Under the pieces are notes generated by a model, which saw only the letters and a list, made by a program, of their open reading frames with translations, was not told where the DNA came from and did not search any database. Shown piece after piece: positions 57,301 through 57,432 of a stretch of DNA of 57,432 nt (its first letter is position 1; each line of letters starts with the position of its first letter). Source of the DNA: Hyphomicrobiales bacterium (lineage in GTDB: Bacteria; Pseudomonadota; Alphaproteobacteria; Rhizobiales; CAJQND01); contig JANQOW010000143.1 in the NCBI GenBank assembly GCA_028285595.1, positions 1-57,432 on the forward strand, in the 5' to 3' direction. The position numbers and the translations under genes were made by a program.

Positions 57301-57432
57301 CAGGGCATCGCCATCCAAATCACTGTCGTTAGCCAATACGGTGATGGTAACCGCGCTGTCTTCATCCACAGACGCGGTGTCATCGACGGCAACGGGCCCG
57401 TCATTCACCGGGTTGACGGTGATGGTGACAGT
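45382..57432 (-). CDS. Giant repetitive RTX adhesin (partial, 5' end beyond the window)
   Basis: At least 4016 residues are visible; the frame is open to the window edge, so the start lies outside (the GTG at 57408 is internal). From the visible N-terminal side: end of one repeat, 30 full 92-residue cadherin-like repeats (57405-49126), a cadherin domain split by a LamG-like lectin domain (about 49120-48060), more cadherin/VCBS-like domains (about 48060-47080), a jelly-roll carbohydrate-binding-like domain (about 47070-46540), one more Ig-like domain, then RTX nonapeptides GGxGxDx (about 46130-45640) and a C-terminal tail ending LERIEW. Calcium-bound, type I-secreted surface adhesin of the BapA/LapA kind. 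Cleavage or retention signals would be in the missing N terminus. The T1SS exit is perhaps the TolC-type protein at 35649. Confidence 0.93.
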   Translation of the reverse strand, partial: TVTITVNPVNDGPVAVDDTASVDEDSAVTITVLANDSDLDGDALSVTAASAGNGSVSIRPDGSLDYTPNADFNGTDTLTYTISDGNGATDTATVTITVNALNDAVLARNDTASVDEDSAVTIAVLANDSDPEGDPLSVLSASAGNGSVSIRPDGSLDYSPNADFNGTDTVTYTISDGNGATDTATVTVTVNPVNDGPVALNDAASVDEDSSVTINVLANDSDLDGDALSVTAASAGNGSVSIRPDGALDYTPNSDFNGTDTVTYTISDGNGATDTATVTITVNPVNDGPVALNDTASVDEDSAVTINVLANDSDLDGDALSVTAASAGNGSVSIRPDGSLDYTPNTNFNGTDTVTYTISDGNGATDTATVTITVNPVNDGPVALNDTASVDEDSSVTIGVLANDSDLDGDALSVTAASAGNGSVSIRPDGALDYTPNADFNGTDTVTYTISDGNGATDTATVTITVNPVNDGPTALNDTASVDEDSAVTINVLANDSDLDGDALSVTAASAGNGSVSIRPDGSLDYTPNTNFNGTDTVTYTISDGNGATDTATVTITVNPVNDGPVALNDTASVDEDSAVTINVLANDSDLDGDALSVTAASAGNGSVSIRPDGALDYSPNANFNGTDTVTYTISDGNGATDTATVTITVNPVNDGPVALNDTASVDEDSAVTINVLANDSDLDGHALSVTAASAGNGSVLIRPDGALDYTPNSDFNGTDTVTYTISDGNGATDTATVTITVNPVNDGPVALTATASVDEDSAVTINVLANDSDLDGDALSVTAASAGNGSVSIRPDGALDYTPNTNFNGTDTVTYTISDGNGATDTATVTITVNPMNDGPVALNDTASVDEDSAVTINVLANDSDLDGDTLSVTGASASNGTVSIRPDGALDYAPNANFNGTDTVTYTISDGNGATDTATVTITVNPQNDAVLARNDTASVDEDSAVTVNVLANDSDVEGDPLSVLSASAGNGSVSIRPDGALDYTPNANFNGTDTVTYTISDGNGSTDTATVAITVNPVNDGPVALNDTASVDEDSAVTINVLANDSDLDGDALSVTAASAGNGSVSIRPDGALDYTPNADFNGTDTVTYTISDGNGATDTATVTITVNPVNDGPVAVNDTASVDEDSSVTINVLANDSDVEGDTLSVTAAFAGNGSVSIRPDGALDYSPNADFNGTDTVTYTISDGNGATDTATVTITVNPVNDGPTALNDTASVDEDSAVTINVLANDSDLDGDALSVTGASAGNGSVSIRPDGALDYTPNANFNGTDTVTYTISDGNGATDTATVTITVNPVNDGPVALNDTASVDEDSAVTINVLANDSDLDGDALSVTAASAGNGSVSIRPDGALDYTPNGNFNGTDTLTYTISDGNGATDTATVTITVNPVNDGPVALNDTASVDEDSAVTINVLANDSDLDGDALSVTAASAGNGSVSIRPDGALDYTPNTNFNGTDTVTYTISDGNGATDTATVTITVNPVNDGPTALNDTASVDEDSAVTINVLANDSDLDGDALSVTAASAGNGSVSIRPDGSLDYTPNANFNGTDTVTYTISDGNGATDTATVTITVNPVNDGPVALNDTASVDEDSAVTINVLANDSDLDGDTLSVTAASAGNGSVSIRPDGALDYSPNANFNGTDTVTYTISDGNGATDTATVTITVNPVNDGPVALNDTASVDEDSAVTINVLANDSDLDGDTLSVTAASAGNGSVSIRPDGALDYTPNANFNGTDTVTYTIYDGNGATDTATVTITVNPVNDGPVALNDTASVDEDSAVTINVLANDSDLDGDALSVTAASAGNGSVSIRPDGALDYSPNANFNGTDTVTYTISDGNGATDTATVTITVNPVNDGPVALNDTASVDEDSAVTINVLANDSDLDGDALSVTAASAGNGSVSIRPDGSLDYTPNTNFNGTDTVTYTISDGNGATDTATVTITVNPVNDGPVALNDTASVDEDSAVTINVLANDSDLDGDALSVTAASAGNGSVSIRPDGSLDYTPNTNFNGTDTVTYTISDGNGATDTATVTITVNPVNDGPVALNDTASVDEDSAVTINVLANDSDLDGDALSVTAASAGNGSVSIRPDGSLDYSPNANFNGTDTVTYTISDGNGATDTATVTITVNPVNDGPVALNDTASVDEDSAVTINVLANDSDLDGDTLSVTAASAGNGSVSIRPDGSLDYTPNTNFNGTDTVTYTISDGNGATDTATVTITVNPVNDGPVALNDTASVDEDSAVTINVLANDSDLDGDALSVTAASAGNGSVSIRPDGALDYSPNANFNGTDTVTYTISDGNGATDTATVTITVNPVNDGPVALNDTASVDEDSAVTINVLANDSDLDGDALSVTAASASNGSVSIRPDGSLDYSPNANFNGTDTVTYTISDGNGATDTATVTITVNPVNDGPVALNDTASVDEDSAVTINVLANDSDLDGDALSVTAASAGNGSVSIRPDGSLDYTPNSNFNGTDTVTYTISDGNGATDTATVTITVNPVNDGPVALNDTASVDEDSAVTINVLANDSDLDGDALSVTAASAGNGSVSIRPDGSLDYSPNANFNGTDTVTYTISDGNGATDTATVTITVNPVNDGPVALNDTASVDEDSAVTINVLANDSDVEGDTLSVTGASAGNGSVSIRPDGSLDYTPNANFNGTDTLTYTISDGNGATDTATVTITVNPVNDGPVALNDTASVDEDSAVTINVLANDSDLDGDALSVTTASAGNGSVSIRPDGSLDYTPNANFNGTDTVTYTISDGNGATDTATVSITVNPVNDAVSDLTFTGGTIVETDEPGTVAATATAVDIDTGDTHTYSLVDDGSGRFEINSSTGDITIKDIDIDADGATVGSGGTLAMWFDPDTISGSEGDPVATLTDLGTNGNDGSQGTAGQQPTLTLDGPFGRQGLQFDGVDDVLLVANAPEINETTTSAKSFVMTLQSGADIETRQVIYEEGGNVNGLNLYIDGGSIYFGIWNNIGGSTADDEFAFVSTEINPYTDYVATFVFDGSAGTLTGYVNGIEIGSLPFAGTLGAHSAGVGLGAENGFPVYHDFTNPAGEQYFSGIIGEFAYYNETALSDLDIWGLTHEMSNGAIDPFVDQTEPTIDLVVSATDGAGPAYTETITINVTDDNFAPGDVVFYNDAAQTNEITVGTVDENSGAGTLIAYLDVADLNLEDTHTFSINVADPNFEIVNGNELVLKTGAVIDYEADPSHQVSVDVTVTDSDGASYVETFTIDINDLNDPVVAADDDVTADEDTALSGDVLADNGNGADFDQDGDTLTITEINGSAASVGTQIALGSGALLTLNSDGTFDYDPNGQFESLNTGEIATDTFTYTVDDGNGSSDTATVTVTIDGVSDAPVAGDVDLGAILEDNALIITEAQLLANSTDVDSAPGDLSISNVSVSATFGSVVDNLNGTWTFTPAADIHTTDLPISFTVEDEGGRSDTATASLDITAVADPITNLSINSVTGHYFTQVAFTDGESAPSASVDADGFAFPTFEGWDAPTGNLIEIRNFETSTTGGNWHIEIDDDPINAFADAGEIFQEFETSAGANYTLSFDWSPRPGVSGNNNTIEIVWDGQVVATLSRDGTGLSSPEWQSYTINVIGTGNVERLTIREPDWAEQDYGRGIFVDNLHVMTDGDAQANGAENTAIDISSIDVTFGPDVDGSEQHILTVDNIPVGAVLADGMGHTFTATLGNTAINLYDSFGLPADNWDLSSLTVTPPPDFVGNYDLNVTATATEQSNGDTESSSTTLTVHVYDSNQIRGDDASNTIVGTSGADHIVGGGSDDTLSGGGWNDYIAGDQGDDIISGDAGYDQLFGGEGDDTITGGSEDDILYGGMGDDDLDGGADNDTAAFNLDNAAVVANLTTGIATGQGSDTLVNIENLTGSSLADTLTGDGGANILRGAAGDDTISGMAGDDTIEGGEGDDILSGGSGNDLFFITGDGSHGDDTVDGGAGGGWTDVIQVTNPGVLGTDWSYTLTSGTLVSSGTDFLQFSADAAGDIDFGNDSFDDVAFSNLERIEW
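49126..57405 (-). repeat. Array of 30 in-register 276-bp repeats
   Basis: Each unit codes for 92 residues (consensus starts NDGPVALNDTASVDEDSAVT, contains NVLANDSDLDGD, SIRPDG and TYTISDGNGATDTA). Positions 57405 to 49126 equal exactly 30 x 276 bp, with no insertion or deletion; nine more residues of the preceding unit are visible at the edge. Units vary at a few sites (YTPN/YSPN, ANF/TNF/SNF/ADF, ALD/SLD) and by synonymous changes. Units 2 and 11 are distinct (NDAVLARNDT, with D-P/V-E-G-D-P-L-S-V-L). The DSDLDGD and DxNGxTD acidic motifs suggest calcium binding at domain borders. Confidence 0.95.

Noticed and set aside
49126..57405. CRISPR array
   Set aside because: The repeats are 276 bp, coding, contiguous and without spacers.
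1..57432. tRNA and rRNA genes
   Set aside because: No cloverleaf-like element with a TTCGA-type T loop was found in the gaps; the few GGTTCGA strings are within genes.

Overview
The window looks like about 57 kb of chromosome from an alphaproteobacterium, most likely of the Hyphomicrobiales or a close marine or soil relative. The reasons are a GC-rich coding bias, a PodJ-like polar protein with Sel1 repeats and a peptidoglycan-binding end, a LiuR-like MerR regulator beside acyl-CoA genes, CoA-acylating methylmalonate-semialdehyde dehydrogenase, and many proteins of familiar alphaproteobacterial types. The taxonomy is inference. No tRNA, rRNA, IS element, prophage or CRISPR array was seen. Short palindromic intergenic repeats (REP/BIME-like, core CGTCATCCC...GGGATGACG) recur at about 1-240, 8.70, 17.46, 22.8 and 26.15 kb.

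Left part (0.2-14.3 kb), mostly housekeeping and small regulatory modules: zapE; two tandem paralogous secreted proteins whose leaders can each hide the Shine-Dalgarno in a hairpin; a possible 47-aa protein with its own terminator; mmsA; an FMN alpha-hydroxy-acid oxidase; a divergent MAPEG / HxlR-aquaporin pair with an inverted-repeat operator; a class IV aminotransferase; envelope proteins; an MscS channel; and a divergent azlCD / CGNR-regulator pair with two matching palindromes.

Middle left (14.3-25.4 kb), nitrogen compound uptake and use: a HyuA-type hydantoinase/oxoprolinase protein without a HyuB partner, an agmatinase-superfamily hydrolase with an atypical active-site loop, and a LacI regulator. 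These are divergent from a betaine/choline-type ABC transporter (binding protein, ATPase, permease with an unusual N-terminal extension). The shared upstream region holds LacI-type palindromes and a leader RNA that can fold into a closed multi-hairpin element. Next comes a cobalt-type nitrile hydratase operon (alpha, beta, accessory) divergent from an XRE-cupin regulator, then a lone MarR regulator.

Centre (26.3-32.9 kb): a compact five-gene operon on the minus strand (coiled-coil protein, unknown protein, AAA+ ATPase, DUF6638-like protein, membrane-anchored DUF2333 protein). Stops and starts overlap or nearly touch, so the products probably act together. This is the best candidate here for an undescribed system.

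Right part (33-57.4 kb): GNAT/esterase pair, hemerythrin, TolC-type outer membrane protein, PodJ-like protein, then a LiuR-like MerR gene leading a fatty/branched acyl-CoA cluster (LCAD-type dehydrogenase, DsbA/GST-kappa-like isomerase, small secreted coiled coil, ECH1-like crotonase) and YjbQ. The last 12 kb is the 3' part of a giant RTX adhesin gene on the minus strand, open at the window edge. It carries 30 exactly in-register 92-residue cadherin-like repeats (8,280 bp), then a LamG-like domain apparently inserted inside a cadherin domain, further Ig/cadherin-like domains, a carbohydrate-binding-like domain and C-terminal RTX calcium repeats. The TolC homologue is a plausible exit pore for it.
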